Below are positions 5,729 through 6,109 of a DNA stretch of 6,109 nucleotides, piece by piece. The DNA lies in assembly GCA_003140785.1 (NCBI GenBank), contig PLKY01000348.1, positions 829 to 6,937 on the forward strand, given 5' to 3'. Below the pieces are notes generated by a model. It was not told where the DNA came from, made no database searches, and was given only the letters and a program-made list of their open reading frames with translations. Source of the stretch: Acidobacteriaceae bacterium (GTDB lineage Bacteria > Acidobacteriota > Terriglobia > Terriglobales > Acidobacteriaceae). Position 1 is the stretch's first letter. Each line of letters starts with the position of its first letter. The position numbers and the translations under genes were made by a program.

Positions 5729-6109
5729 TTAATCGCAGATCAGGGTGGCTTCGGGAAAGCTAGAGAGCTCAACTGCGTCGATTTCAGACACTACTTCTCC
5801 GCAGGATTCTTGTCCCGCAGCGAAAAAGGCGTCGACTTGGCACAGTACTTCCGTACCCGTTCGCGCGTGGTAGATGGCCGCTCGTAGCTTCGCGCCCCCT
5901 GGCACGCCGTGGGTGAACCATGACGCAAACTGCTTCATCTTGCCCGCAGTTTCCCCCATGCGAGCGTCCTTGGGCAAAGTCTGGCTAGCCTCTGCCTCTT
6001 CCAGCAGCATACTGAAGTATGTTCGAATCAATCGATACCGGTCGTCCGCCGTGGCCCGCTCATAGCTGCCAGTCGCAGTGTATTGAGCGATTTGCCGGAA
6101 GATCCACGG
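5729..6109 (-). CDS. dusB: tRNA-dihydrouridine synthase (DusB type), C-terminal part, N-terminus outside window
   Basis: Dus enzymes use FMN and NADPH to reduce specific uridines in tRNA to dihydrouridine. The frame is open to the window edge and encodes the last 126 residues, ending at the TAA at 5731-5729. It opens with PWIFRQI, which in the family directly follows the FMN-phosphate-binding glycine loop (G-R-x-x-x-G-N-PWIF). It continues with QYTATGSYERAT and then the all-helical tRNA-binding domain, with GKMKQFASWFTHGVPGGAKL as the counterpart of the family's K-x-x-x-W-Y-x-x-G-x-PG block. The helical domain ends around AFFAAG. The final 25 or so residues (ESCGEVVSEIDAVELSS onward) are an acidic tail of no known role. 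The catalytic cysteine and barrel core are not visible. The PWIFR-x-I-x-x-Y-x-x-TG spacing favours DusB over DusA or DusC. An internal TTG at 6031 is not a plausible start. Confidence 0.92.
   Translation of the reverse strand, partial: PWIFRQIAQYTATGSYERATADDRYRLIRTYFSMLLEEAEASQTLPKDARMGETAGKMKQFASWFTHGVPGGAKLRAAIYHARTGTEVLCQVDAFFAAGQESCGEVVSEIDAVELSSFPEATLICD

Overview
The window most resembles the chromosome of a GC-rich soil-type bacterium of the Acidobacteriota (Terriglobia/Acidobacteriaceae-like). That is an inference from style, not a database match. Large exported double-propeller (Reg_prop/Y_Y_Y) sensors, here joined to a GGDEF domain, are numerous in that phylum. So are NtrY-like kinases with an H-box of the form HEL-x-NSLAPI paired with sigma-54 activators. 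Five protein-coding genes are supported; two run off the window edges. No RNA gene, mobile element, CRISPR array or phage remnant was seen.

Layout. (1) Positions 1-1965, plus strand: a two-component pair. The 3' part of an NtrC-family sigma-54 activator (AAA+ and Fis-type helix-turn-helix) overlaps by 11 nt the start of a membrane histidine kinase (two TM segments, HAMP, PAS-like, HisKA, HATPase). They are almost certainly co-translated cognate partners controlling a sigma-54 regulon outside the window. (2) Positions 1962-2399, minus strand: a small DUF4288 protein of unknown function, whose stop codon overlaps the kinase stop tail to tail. (3) Positions 2400-2546: a 147-nt gap with no convincing promoter or terminator. 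(4) Positions 2547-5456, minus strand: a 969-aa exported/transmembrane diguanylate cyclase with 14 propeller repeats (two seven-bladed propellers), a Y_Y_Y domain, one TM helix, a coiled coil and an intact GGEEF domain with an inhibitory I-site. It probably starts at a TTG codon behind a strong Shine-Dalgarno. (5) Positions 5457-5728: a 272-nt AT-richer gap holding the probable cyclase promoter, a palindrome, a 9-nt direct repeat, a structured leader and a short hairpin after the next gene. (6) Positions 5729-6109, minus strand: the C-terminal part of a tRNA-dihydrouridine synthase, DusB type.

How the parts relate. Two independent signalling routes sit back to back: phosphorelay to sigma-54 transcription on the plus strand, and extracellular ligand sensing to cyclic di-GMP on the minus strand. 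Nothing in the sequence links them directly. The DUF4288 gene lies downstream of the cyclase on the same strand and could share its transcript. The dus gene is housekeeping RNA modification and appears to be separated from the cyclase by the cyclase's own promoter region. I did not find strong evidence for a new biological system. The most interesting object is the propeller-GGDEF receptor with its regulatory leader; the least understood is the DUF4288 gene.
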